From Globodera rostochiensis (taxonomy: Eukaryota > Nematoda > Chromadorea > Rhabditida > Heteroderidae), in assembly GCA_018350325.1 (NCBI GenBank), contig JAEVLN010000017.1, forward strand, positions 682,001-746,000: a stretch of DNA of 64,000 nt. Direction: 5' to 3'. The notes beneath the pieces are model-generated. The model had not been told where the DNA came from. It did not search any database and saw only the letters and a program-made list of their open reading frames with translations. Of the stretch, positions 11,444-21,391 are shown in pieces. Every line of letters starts with the position of its first letter. The first letter of the stretch is position 1. The position numbers and the translations under genes were made by a program.

Positions 11444-12079
11444 CAGGGCTGGGCGAAACTTCGGCTTCTAGTTTCGCGAAATTTCGGGTATTTTGGAGCT
11501 TCGAGTTTCGTGTTTCGGGAAAATACCCGAAGTTTCGGGTAAAATGCCCCCCTAAAGATTGGGGGTTTCTTGTTGGAAAATGTTTCAAAGCTAAGGCTGC
11601 AGGAGCAAAAATTATCGTAATTTTAGATTTAAATTTAATCATTTAGCAAGTTGCGGATTATTTAAATAGTCCAATCGTGATTGCGATTCCTACACCTTCT
11701 GGGCAAATCCAATGCACGCAACCAAACTAGAGCCCAGCGGGAACGGGATTCCCGCGGGAAAAGTGCGGAATTCCCGGTCCCTTTCCCCTCACTTTTTTCC
11801 GGGCGGCGCCTATCGGCACCGCCGACCCCTCCCATTTCTAAAAAACTTTTAAAAAGTGCCGATTTTTAAAATTTTGGTTCGGCAAAAACCAAAATTTACC
11901 ACTTCACGGATTTAAATGTGAAATTTGAGGGATTTTTTACTTGTAAAAGTTGTTTAAAAAAACTTCGGATTCGAGCTTTGAGAAATTTCGGGTATTTTGG
12001 GGCTTCGAGTTTCGACTTTCGGGTTTGGGAAAATTTTTTTTCGAGTTTCGGATAGTGCGCCGAGCTTCGCACAGCCCTG
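11444..12079. mobile_element. hAT-type MITE with exact 8-bp target duplication
   Basis: The 636-bp element starts CAGGGCTGGGCGAAACTTCGG and ends CCGAGCTTCGCACAGCCCTG. The 8-bp direct repeat CCCCAGAT lies exactly on both sides (11436-11443 and 12080-12087). CAGGG...CCCTG ends with 8-bp duplications are the hAT superfamily signature. The interior consists of TTTCGAGTTTCG/AAATTTCGGGTATTTTGG blocks near both ends and a GGCGGCGCCTATCGGCACCGCC block, also found elsewhere in the window. No transposase is encoded. Confidence 0.88.
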
Positions 12080-12087
12080 CCCCAGAT

Positions 12088-13510
12088 TCGGGTTCTACGA
12101 TTGGTCAAGATGCCAAATATGTATAACATTTTTTGACGGAACCAGCGATTCGAACGAATGTCGCACAATAAATAAATTGATGGGTTTTCCAATGCAATTA
12201 GTTCGGTTGATTTCTTTGATTGAGTTACACTTATTGGGGCGAAAGGGTTGTTTCGATTGATTAGCGCGTATTCGATTTGTACCTTACAAACATTCAAAGA
12301 TGGGTGTTGATAAGAAGAGCAAATATTTGGAAGGCGGAGGTAAGTCATAATGAATGGATGGAATGGTGAGGAAGGAGAGATGATGATAAGCTGATGAAGA
12401 AAAATAACCTCCGATAAACCGCGTGAGGAGAAAACAGTTTTGGGTGAATTTGCGAAAAAATCATTAGTTTGTAGCGAAAACAACAGATTTATACTTATAC
12501 AAAAGGCGCATACAAAAGGCGCTTTATTTCTTTATGTGCATGTGTTTTTCGATCTGCAACTTTTTTGAGCTAATTTCGGTGGTTTTGTCCTTTTAGGTCC
12601 TTTTTCCAAAAAAAACTTTAGCTTAACAATAGCTTCATCTCGACAAGAGCTTCAGAATGGTTTTTAAAAGTCTGAATCGGTTAAGTTTAAAGTCAGTTAT
12701 TGCCCCGGTCTGGATTCGGATCGTTAGCCATTGTGGGTCTTAAAATAAAAATGAAACAAGTTACCTACCCAATCTTTATATGTACATATTGAACATGTTC
12801 ACAAATTGTGAGTACGGAAGTACCCGCAAAAATCCTTTTTTTGCACCCGTTTGGAAATCATTATGCGGAAGAAAAATGGCGGCGGACCCTTTCCCAGCAG
12901 CGGGCGGCGGTGTCAAGTCAAAACATCTGTTTCATTTTATTTTTTGTTATGTCCCACAAAATCTGTTTTTTCATAAATTTCTTTTGTGTCGGTGCGGAGA
13001 GGAAGGAACGCGGCGAAGAGCATCTCCCTCCCGCTGCTAATAAATGGGATAATCCTGACCGAGCAGGCGACCGACCATTTTAGGAGGAGAATTTGATGGG
13101 CTGTGTTTGGGACGCGCGCGAAGCTGGTGGACGCGGAGTTGGAATTAATTGGAATTGTTGTGAACTTGTTTTGTGGTGGGTGGGTTGGGTGAGTGAGTTA
13201 AGGTTGCTTGAGTTCGGTTGGCTTGGCTTGGGCAACGGATGCTGGTCAATCGGCGGAGAAAAAGAGAGAAGCGAAAGAGTGATGATTAGGGATGCAAAAA
13301 ATGCACCAAAAATTGCAAAATATGCACATAAATTTTTCCAAATCCAATTAAAAATTTCCCCAAAATTCTTCAAATTTTTCAAATATAGCAAAAAATGAAC
13401 AATTTTTCCTAATTGAAGTAATGGTAAGAGAAATAAACATTTTTTTCAGAAAATTTTCATAATTTTTAGTGCGAAAAAGTGAATTTTTTGAAAATTAAAA
13501 AAAAGTCTAT
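12088..13510. other. Gene-poor intergenic DNA
   Basis: No supported gene. The longest minus-strand ORF here runs into the hAT-type element and has no recognisable domain. The 13080-13391 ORF is low-complexity Pro/Ser/Asn. Confidence 0.4.
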
Positions 13511-13517
13511 CCTTAGG

Positions 13518-13698
13518 GATGGAGTTGGCCGGGATCGGGATCCCGGTTTTTGGAATCCCGATCCCGGTCTCGGTTTTTGAAAAAGCGAAATCCCGATCCC
13601 GGTCCCGATTCAACATGCTGATCCCGATCCCGGCTTTCACGATCCCGGTCAATCCCGATCCCGGTTTTTACCAAAAATCCCGATCCCGGCCAACTCTA
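13518..13698. repeat. Inverted repeat built from GATCCCGGT blocks (probable MITE)
   Basis: Ends are GGAGTTGGCCGGGATCGGGAT and the complement ATCCCGATCCCGGCCAACTC. Between them lie repeated CCCGATCCCGG units. Both flanks contain CTTAGG, but an exact 8-bp duplication cannot be fixed. It resembles the repeat at 29542-29718. Confidence 0.6.
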
Positions 13699-13699
13699 G

Positions 13700-13870
13700 G
13701 CTTAGGCTTAGGCCTAAGATTGGAATTTTGAAAATAAGTGAATCTTAAAAAAAAAAGGGTCCCCCCTATGCTTTTTCAATTCGCGGCGCACATGTCGCGT
13801 TTTCCCTGCGGCGCAAATGTCTATTTTTGGCTTCCGGCGCAAATGTCCTGCCACGATATAAGGCGATTTG
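13700..13870. repeat. Dispersed repeat, copy 1 (GCGGCGCAAATGTC family)
   Basis: This stretch recurs inverted at about 20250-20420. Both copies share GAATCTTAAA, CTTTTTCAATT, CGGCGCACATGTCGCG, GCGCAAATGTCTATTTTTGG, CGCAAATGTCCTGCCACGAT, and an adjoining CTTAGGCCTAAG motif. A transposon fragment is likely; the class is unknown. Confidence 0.65.
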
Positions 13871-13941
13871 TTTACTGCTCAACGCCATCAAATCCAACCG
13901 CCCGCCGACCTTTTATAGCAGCTAATGCGGGAGAGCAGTGA

Positions 13942-15100
13942 TCAAAGGGCCTGCCCGCTTTGCTGAATCACAAAACTAATAATGCTGAAATCAATCAAAA
14001 AAAACATTGATGCCGCAGAACAAATAGTTTTTTGCCTTCGAATGGCACCGAACCCCTCTTGCGATCTGCTAATGTTGTGATCAGAGCAGAGTGATTAATG
14101 TAATGGGAAGGCATCTCAATGTGTTACTTACATTGATTCACCGAAAATTTAAATTAATCCGTCCGACGAATTTTGGTGTGGGAGGAGGGGGGGGGGGAAA
14201 CAGTGCAGCCAAAGGAAGTGACAATACTTCCTTTGAAATATTTGGTGGCTGTTGAAGTCGGTGCGGTCGATCATTTACGCCACCACCGCCGCCGCCGCCG
14301 CCGCCGCTATCACTGCAAAAGGGGGGGGGGGGGGGGGGGGACGTCCCCCCGTCCGTGGCGGTGAATATTCCCCCTCAGCGCTCGCTCGACTCAATCATTG
14401 TTTGCCTCCCCCCCCATTTACACATCACCGCCCGGCCCTTTCCATTCAGTCACCCCCCCCCCCCCCGTCCATTCTTTTGATGATCCCTTCCCCCCGCCGA
14501 TCCATAAATGAACGACGTCGCGAACAGCGGATAATATTGAATATGCTGGGGATGAATGAATGGCCTAACATTGAGATGAGATGCATTGGGGCAGATATAA
14601 ATAAGAGCGCGGCCGGATAAGGAGGGCAGCGCCGGGGGGAGGGGGGGGGGCTTTTAGGCAAAGCCAACAATCGGAGGACTTCTCAAACACGTAAACATTC
14701 AAAGGCATCGTATGCAAATAATACCAAACAGTTTTAGCGCACTGATGGAAGGAAATGGGAGGGGGGGGGGGAGGGAATTCGCATGCTTTTCCTCTCTTTT
14801 CTCCCGCGTTTTCCATGAGTGTTGGCTCCCCCCCCCCCACTCAAATGACATAACCACCGCCTTTAGCATAACCCTCATTTGGTTTTGAAGTGTCATAATA
14901 ACAAATTTAAATGGGCAAAAACTATGTAGATGAACATACCGTGACCTAGCTTACTTGTGCGACTGCTCGGTTTAAAATTGTAATTTAAATATTATTTGTA
15001 TAAATCGATCCAACTGTCCTTGAGTGAGAAATGCGATCACAAATTTATTTTCTATGGCTCAATTTACAAAAAAAAAAGAAGAAGTTTCCGGTGATTTCCA
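13942..15100. other. Intergenic DNA with simple repeats and homopolymer runs
   Basis: It contains a CCG trinucleotide run (about 14283-14307), several poly-G or poly-C runs (14320-14340, 14452-14466, 14760-14772, 14827-14838), and a TATAAATA at 14595. No exon chain could be supported. The ORFs here come from the simple repeats. Confidence 0.45.
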
Positions 15101-15124
15101 ATCAATGAGAATTGGAAATTAAAT

Positions 15125-15608
15125 TAATTAATATTCAACCAACATCCGATGTAAAATGGGAGGCTCGGAAGAGTTGGCGACGTACAGCTGCAAAAGATCG
15201 TTTCGAATACTGCTGGAGGCAATTTTTGGAAAAGTTCCGAAAGTAATTTGAAAAAAATATTTATCAATTTTGCTTTTTATCGAATTGTATTTTTTCAAGT
15301 GAAAATTTTTTGTTGGACCAATTCAAGATTTTAAACACCGTCAGCGTTCCATTTCTCACAATGACGCGGCATTGAGCCAATTGTTTGAGGGATATAATTA
15401 CCATTACCGATGAATTGACTGTGAACTTGTTGGAAAACATTTTCGAATTGAACTGGACGAACTTAAAAACCAAAAGCTTTGATGGGCATCGGCGGATGAG
15501 AGCATTTTTTGAGTGATCTGATCGAATTTTTGCATGAAGTAACTTGATCAATTGGGACGGAAGCGCATTGTTAAATGAACAAAAAATCATTTTCAAATTT
15601 AAACTCAA
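15125..15608 (-). pseudogene. Unrecognised degraded coding fragment
   Basis: The minus-strand ORF 15264-15608 has a natural-looking composition (NALPSQLIKLLHAKI, RRCPSKLLVFKFVQF, QCRVIVRNGTLTVFKILNW). A second open block at about 15130-15245 (TFGTFPKIASSSIRNDLLQ, ending RMLVEY-stop) looks like its continuation. The two are separated by in-frame stops and I find no GT-AG pair that joins them, so a decayed gene is the simplest reading. The family is not recognised. It could be a member of a lineage-expanded gene family. Confidence 0.4.
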
Positions 15609-15609
15609 A

Positions 15610-16460
15610 TTACCAAGCAGCGGGTAAAATAACCCCTATAAATGGGGGGGGGGGGCTAAGCCACAAGTAGCGAATATTTTTGTCTTAACTTCTCAAAGCC
15701 TCCTATTTAAACAATAAATAGGAATGCCCGCAGAGTGTTCACTGCTGGGAAATTTGTGCCCGTCATGCGCATCGGCTAAAATTGTTCTCTTCCTCCTAAC
15801 TTCGAGCTTCTCATTTTAGCGTAAAGTTCCAATTTTAATAAAGAAGGACCACGTTCATTTTGTAACGAACAGCAGCCAAAGCAAGCAGTACACCGGCGGA
15901 CGGTGTGCAGCAACATAAGTCACCAGAAGAACATCACGTTTCGGCAAATTCTTTTAAAACGGAATTTAAAAAGTTGCATTCAAAGAAAAGCTGTCAAAAA
16001 CAGCAAAAATTATAAAAAAAAAAGTTCGCTGTTCAACCGATGTAGGTAATAAACTTCTTGTAAAAGCGCGATATTTGTTCTGAAGTTGTCCAATAATGTC
16101 TCTTAAATAGTGTTTATTTAAATGCCCCTAAATTTTTAATAAATAATTTTAAAATTCGGCGATTTGCCGGCGAATGTTTACGATGACCTAAAACGAGCGC
16201 ACTCATCCGAAGTACGCGGCGAATCGCCCACAAATTTCTGACCATCTCCCCGACTATCACAAAATCCAACAGCCGCACAAAATCCATCCCAAAAATCCTT
16301 CGCAATTTCACTTTATTTTCAGGAAAAATCGGTCACCCAATTCGAAAGATTGATAGATCGGTGGTCAGTCTTTATCTCTTCATAATAAGAAATTAATTTA
16401 TTTTGGAATAAATTCAGTGCAATAATTACACAAATATATTAAAATTCCACTCCTTCAAAA
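15610..16460. other. Intergenic region upstream of the lipocalin-related gene
   Basis: Poly-G run near 15645. The minus-strand ORF at 16114-16311 has no recognisable domain or partner exons. The last part should hold the promoter of the gene starting at 16461, but no clear TATA box is seen. Confidence 0.4.
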
Positions 16461-18731
16461 ATGAAAAAAATTTCGACAATTTTTCTGCCAATTTTCATCG
16501 GTTGGTTGGCTCATCAACGGGAGGCGGTCGGAATTGGAGAAAACCCGGTAAATATAATTTAATAAAACTTTTGAAGGAATTAAACAATTTTAAGATGGAT
16601 TTCCACAATATTGCTGAGATTTTTACGGGAATTGGACAAATGATTCAACATCCCGCGGCGACTGTCGAAGTGCCGTCCCCACTGATAATGGGCAAATGGT
16701 TTTTTTATAATTTTTGTTTAAATGTTGACAAATGAGTCGAATCAGATTAATTAATTTTTGCTTTTAAATAATTAATTTCAAATATATATTTGATTTATTT
16801 AAAAACAAAATTGTGCGGTGTTCAAACTGGGTTGGCACCCCGGCCCGAAAACGCCAAACCCCGTATTTTGGGACCCTCGACAGTTCCACCCCCCCGCCAA
16901 CCCCGACCTCGTCCTCGACTTGTTCACCCCGCACCCCGTCCCCGACTTGTTCACCCCGCACCCCGTCCCCGACTTGTTCACCCCGCACCCCGTCCCCGAC
17001 TTGTTCACCCCGCACCCCGTCCCCGACTTGTTCACCCCGCACCCCGTCCCCGACTTGTTCACCCCGCACCCCGTCCCCGACTTGTTCACCCCGTCCCCCG
17101 TCCCCGACTTGTTCACCCCGCACCCCGTCCCCGACTTGTTCACCCCGCACCCCGTCCCCGACTTGTTCACCCCGCACCCCGTCCCCGACTTGTTCACCCC
17201 GCACCCCGTCCCCGACTTGTTCACCCCGCACCCCGTCCCCGACTTGTTCACCCCGCACCCCGTCCCCGACTTGTTCACCCCGTCCCCGATTTTCCGCCTC
17301 CAAACGTCGGGGTGCCAACTTAGTTCAAACGTTGGCTTTTTAACTCGTTATGACCAGCAGAACTGTGAGTAAATTTTTCGTTTCGTTTCGTCAGACAAAA
17401 AAACAATTGATTTTGCAAGGTCTCTGTCTGTCTGGTTGTGACAGAATATTAATTTTGTACAAAATCTTCAAATTTTTAGGTTCCAAGTTTATAAGGCGGC
17501 GGTGAACTTTGACATCCAACGCACGCAAATGTATTGTGCCGTCAGTTATTGTTAGTTGATGATTTGCTTTAAAATTAAATTTATTTTAATTGGTAAAATA
17601 TTTACAAAAAACATTTAAAGAATTAATTTTCAGTCAAGCCTAACAGTGTTATGGGCGAAGACGGATTCTCGATGGAGGTCCAAATTTAAAAATGAATTGT
17701 TTAAATTTTTGGTGTTTTCCAAGGAGTCCTACCGAGTTGTGTCCAAACATGGCCCAATCGAAACTTTCAAAAGGGACCTGAACAAAGTGGGCAGCGGCAA
17801 ATACTGGATGTACACCGAGGAGTACTTCTACCCGAGACAATGTAAGCGCCAAAAAATACTTTTGTTTAAGTTAATTTGAATAATTCGAAAAATTTCAGTT
17901 TACATAATCAAACTTGGACCTTCCTTTGACAATAATACTTCGGTTGAGGACGCGGACATTCAGTATATGGTGGTCACAGGTTAATAAAATTATTATTATT
18001 AAATTAAAATATACATTTACACAGATGCTGGAAAATTGGCTCTGACTGTCTATGCCCGGGACCCAATGATTTTCTTCCAGGTCAACAAAAGTTGGGTCAG
18101 CCAGCACGCGACCGGAATTAAAGAATTTTAATTTTATTTAAATTTTTAAAAAGGATCAGTTTATTTTCCTGTTCATAAACCAAAAAATCGGTAAATTTAC
18201 CAATTCTTATACCGACCCGCTGGCCTCTAACGGTAAATTACCGTAATGAAAAATCTATTTGCCGAACACAGCAAAAATTTGGAATTCCCGGGCCAGTCCG
18301 TCGCGTGCTTCCCCTACAAAAGGTCACAAAAAACTTAATTTAGCTTTTTAAGAAATTCAACAAAGAATGCGTCGATTTCCTAAAAGGTGAAAAAAAAGAA
18401 TGAATTATCATTTTTTTCTAAATTTAATTTGACAATTACAGAACAAGGCTTCGGTGGAAAGCTCTTTTGGAACTCGCCGAAACCGATTTACCAGGGCAAC
18501 GATTGCGAGTGGCCATCGGAGAAAGAAGTGTTCGCGCGAAGGTAAACACATAAAATAATTTTTACCAATTAAATTAAAAAACTTTTTAGGGTGTTGAAAA
18601 ACTATGAACAGAATAAACGAGCGCAGGTGGCTGCCGCCGCTAACGCTACCGAATCGCCGGCACAGACATTTGCCGAAATGGTCAAAAACCCGTCGATGGC
18701 ACTCCAAAAATTGATGCAAAATTATCAGTGA
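16461..18731 (+). CDS. Secreted lipocalin-related protein
   Basis: Exon 1 (16461-16547) encodes a signal peptide (MKKISTIFLPIFIGWLAHQ). Exon 2 starts at 16595 (MDFHNIAEIF) and ends at GKW, the lipocalin G-x-W motif split by the next intron. Exon 3 (from about 17480) continues FQVYKAAVNFDIQRTQMYC. Later exons give VMGEDGFSME, SYRVVSKHGPIETFKRDLNK, YWMYTEEYFYPRQ, FYIIKLG, and DIQYMVVTDAGKLALTVYAR, the last typical of lipocalin strands G-H. The final exons give GFGGKLFWNSPKPIYQGN and an Ala-rich tail ending LQKLMQNYQ-stop. The assignment to nematode lipocalin-related proteins, which carry small hydrophobic ligands or help lay down apical matrix, follows from GxW and overall order. Junctions between about 18120 and 18370 are not fully resolved. 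Intron 2 holds the 27-bp minisatellite. Confidence 0.72.
16818..17340. mobile_element. TIR-flanked element carrying a 27-bp minisatellite, inside an intron
   Basis: The tandem array (about 16917-17290) has about 14 copies of a 27-bp unit (CTTGTTCACCCCGCACC followed by CCGTCCCCGA). One copy varies (CCGTCCCCCG in place of CCGCACCCCG). The array is bounded by inverted sequences GTTGGCACCCCG on the left and CGGGGTGCCAAC on the right, extended imperfectly outward through GTTCAAACT. The unit length is divisible by three and stop-free, so long ORFs appear in five frames; none is a gene. The whole block lies in intron 2 of the lipocalin-related gene. Confidence 0.72.
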
Positions 18732-18739
18732 TTTTAATG

Positions 18740-19372
18740 ATAATTTAAAATTTGCTTATGCACTCACTCAATCGACTTTCTTTTTTTAATAAAACAATTC
18801 TACTTAATAGCATATTTTTATTGCTCTTTGAACCCCAACGCCGACACTTTTCGCCACACCACAAACATTTGGTGGTAAACAAAAACAAAAACAATTAGAA
18901 AATTGTCAGTCGGCCGCCCGCCAGCTTATCGAGCGAATGGAAACGGGGAGGGGTTGGAGGCGGACGGGGATTCCCGACCAAAAGTCGGGAACGGAGGCCT
19001 TCAGCAGCAGAGAAATAGCGAATCGAATCGGGGATCCCCGTTCTGGGCGGGGATTTTTAAGTGTTTTATCAACGAAAGAATGGCTTTTAAAAATGATCGG
19101 GGACGAGTGTTTAAAATTGAAATTCGGGGATGGAATTCGGGGGTCTTCGACTGCCTCCAACGCATGAGCAAAGCATGTGGGCGACGGTTGTTTTTTGTTT
19201 ACAATGTCTCATAATATGCTGGGGCGTGCGTGGCTGGCCAACCCAATTAACGGTGTGGTGGAAGCCCCTCCCCCGAGGGGAGTGGTGAGTTCCCATACTT
19301 AAAAGCGTTCTTCAACAAATCTCTCATTCCGACATCGATCCCAAAATTCGAAATTAAATATATTAAATTATA
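18740..19372. other. Intergenic spacer between the lipocalin-related gene and profilin
   Basis: A probable poly(A) signal AATAAA is at about 18789. A G-rich stretch (18940-19130) repeats GGGGATTCCCGACC/GGGGATCCCC blocks like the window's other quasi-repeats. No exon is supported; the overlapping ORFs have no domain. Confidence 0.4.
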
Positions 19373-20043
19373 ATGGACGCAAACAAATGGCACACATTTG
19401 TCAACCAATTGGCCGGTGAATTTGCAAAATGTTTTCATCTAAGACGGAAAATTCCTTAAGCCTCTGGACCAATTTCAAAGGCTGCGATTTGTGGCCAAGA
19501 CGGCAGCATTTGGGCCAAATCCGACAATTTCAATGTGAATTTCTGTTATATTTTGATTTCATTTTTCTTCAAAAGTTGGATCCCATGGAAGCAAATGTGG
19601 TTGTGAACGCCTTCAAAAATGTTTGAAATTTAAATCAGAAAATTTTACAATAATTTAAATTTTAGCCAAACTCCACGCCAAATCGGAGCATTTCCGCGGA
19701 AGGAGTGATGTAATTTGCTTGTTTCACTAACCGTATTTAATTCAACTACGCCTTCAGGTATCCAGTTACTCAACCCCCAGCTACAACCAACAATATTTGT
19801 CTTAGCGGTTCCCTAAAAAATTTAAATTTAAAATTATTAAGAGAATTTAGGGGTAATTGATGACCAACATGGCATTACCGTAGCAAAAACTTCGCGAGGT
19901 CTCAAAAAGACTGTTTTTGTATTTTTTATTTTGTTAAAATTTCAGCCTTCCTTTTTGGCGTGACCGAAGGTACGGACGTGGACGTCGGCAGAGCGGAGAC
20001 AGTTTCGTTGGCACAACAATTGGCCACTCAGTACGGATGGTAA
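19373..20043 (+). CDS. Profilin
   Basis: Small actin-monomer-binding protein acting in cytoskeleton dynamics. Exons: 19373-19415, 19461-19534, 19576-19620, 19666-19709, from 19758, from about 19850, and the last from about 19946 to the stop at 20041-20043. The start (MDANKWHTFVNQLA) joins to SGPISKAAICGQDGSIWAK, matching the profilin N-terminal block in length and in KAAIxGxDGxxWA. DPMEANVVVNAFKN is the next helix. VIDDQHGITVAKTSRG corresponds to the GxxVxKT block, and the C-terminus is a helix (SLAQQLATQYGW). The exon near 19758-19812 is the least certain, because two frames are open there. Introns are 41-140 bp. Confidence 0.75.
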
Positions 20044-20189
20044 ACGGATGAGACAAAGCGGATAATTTATTCAAAAATCGCAATTGCCATGCAATAACCG
20101 AGGATTTGCCAATTAAAGGGCAAAAATGTGTGAATAAACGCTTTTTGCGTCAGAAACCTTCCGGACTTTGCTCCGCAGATGGGCTATTG

Positions 20190-20650
20190 GCTATGATTTC
20201 AGCATAAAAAATTTGAAATGGGGAAGTCCAAAAATTTTATTGAAGGAATTAATAATTGAAATCGTGGCAGGATTTGCGCCGCAAGCCAAAAATAGACATT
20301 TGCGCCGTAGGGGTAAACGCGACATGTGCGCCGCAAATTGAAAAAGCATGGGGGATCCTATTTTTATTTTAAGATTCACTTATTTTCATCAAATATTCCA
20401 ATCTTAGGCCTAAGCCTAACAAACTCCAAGCCAAGATGGCTTAGGCCTAAGCCTAACAAACTCCAAGCCAGGATGGCTTATGCCTAAGCCTAACGAAACC
20501 CAAGCCAGGATGGCTTAGGCCTAAGCCTAACGAACCCTTTTGGCCCTATGCCCCAAACTTTCCGCATTTTTTATTTTGAGTTAGATTTTTTTCTCGGCGC
20601 AAATGTAGAATTTTCCTTGCGGCGCAAATGTCTGCCAATCATTGAAATAT
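20190..20650. repeat. Dispersed repeat, copy 2, with GGCTTAGGCCTAAGCC tandem block
   Basis: 20250-20390 is an inverted copy of the repeat at 13700-13870 (GCCGCAAGCCAAAAATAGAC, GACATGTGCGCCGC). It is followed by four tandem copies of CTAACAAACTCCAAGCCAGG plus ATGGCTTAGGCCTAAGC (about 20400-20530), then further GCGGCGCAAATGTCTG motifs to 20640. It is non-coding. Confidence 0.65.
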
Positions 20651-21025
20651 GTACCTAACGATTTAACTAAAGTAAGAACTCATCCTAAACTATAGTCTTC
20701 TCAAACCAACATTATCAAATAAACTTTTTTTTATTACCTATTACATTTTTATCCAATTAATAATGTCTAAGTTTATGACTTGAATTTGCTTAAAAAAAGG
20801 GGTTTTATTTTGAAAAAGATATTTTGCTTTGTCACTTTTTGGCTTTAAATCCTTTTTAAAAAAATGCAATAAAAACGAAATTTTTTTATATTGTGGGATT
20901 TCGAAGCATAATTTTGGCAAAAATTGTCAACAATGCATATTTTGTAGCTTTTTTGTGTGATAAATCCGTTTGTTAATTAAAAAGCAAAATAAAAATGGTA
21001 ACTATCTAAAAGGTGGGGGAAAAAA
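20651..21025. other. AT-rich DNA without a gene
   Basis: Nothing beyond AT-rich sequence was seen between the dispersed repeat and the 5S rRNA gene. Confidence 0.4.
21020..21025 (-). terminator. Pol III T-run terminator of the 5S gene
   Basis: A run of six T on the minus strand directly follows the 5S 3' end, as expected for RNA polymerase III termination. Confidence 0.7.
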
Positions 21026-21143
21026 GTTTACAACACCTCCGATTCCCAGGACGTCTCCGTTCCAAGTACTAAGAAGGCCCAACGTTGCTTAACTTGCCAG
21101 ATCGGACGGGATGGCGTGCTTTCAACGTGGTATGGTCGTAAAC
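21026..21143 (-). rRNA. 5S ribosomal RNA
   Basis: The minus strand reads GTTTACGACCATACCACG at the 5' end. It contains the conserved CATCCCGTCCGATCTGGCAA block and GTTAAGCAACGTTGGGCC, followed by TTAGTACTTGGA, GGAGACG and CCTGGGAATC. It ends GGTGTTGTAAAC. The ends pair (GTTTAC with GTAAAC). The length of 118 nt is normal for a eukaryotic 5S rRNA and the sequence is close to the nematode form. Immediately 3' is a T6 run, a standard RNA polymerase III stop. Only one copy is in the window, so it is either an isolated copy or the edge of a dispersed set. Confidence 0.95.
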
Positions 21144-21391
21144 GAAGTGTTAAGTTCACTACATATTGGAAAAGAAGTTACTATAAGTATGAAATCATGA
21201 CCATCATCAAATTCCTTGGTTCGCCTTTATTGATACATAGGTAGGGCTCGGATTTATATGGACTAAAAATCGCGAACAAATTGCCAAAAATCCGTTCCCT
21301 AATTAGGAGTCTAACACTGAACCGTGGTCGCCAAAACCGATGCCGAAATGTGTACCTATTTAGATTTATATTCTCGAAAAAAAGCTAAACA

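Noticed and set aside
11896..12483. 195-residue minus-strand ORF
   Set aside because: It runs across the boundary of the hAT-type element and its 8-bp target duplication, so it cannot be a conserved gene; no domain seen.
14173..14620. Plus-strand ORFs over the CCG and poly-G runs
   Set aside because: Low-complexity translation of simple repeats with no partner exons.
16764..17372. Overlapping 160-184-residue repeat ORFs on both strands (Pro- or Gly/Val-rich)
   Set aside because: They all come from the stop-free 27-bp minisatellite inside the lipocalin-related gene's intron.
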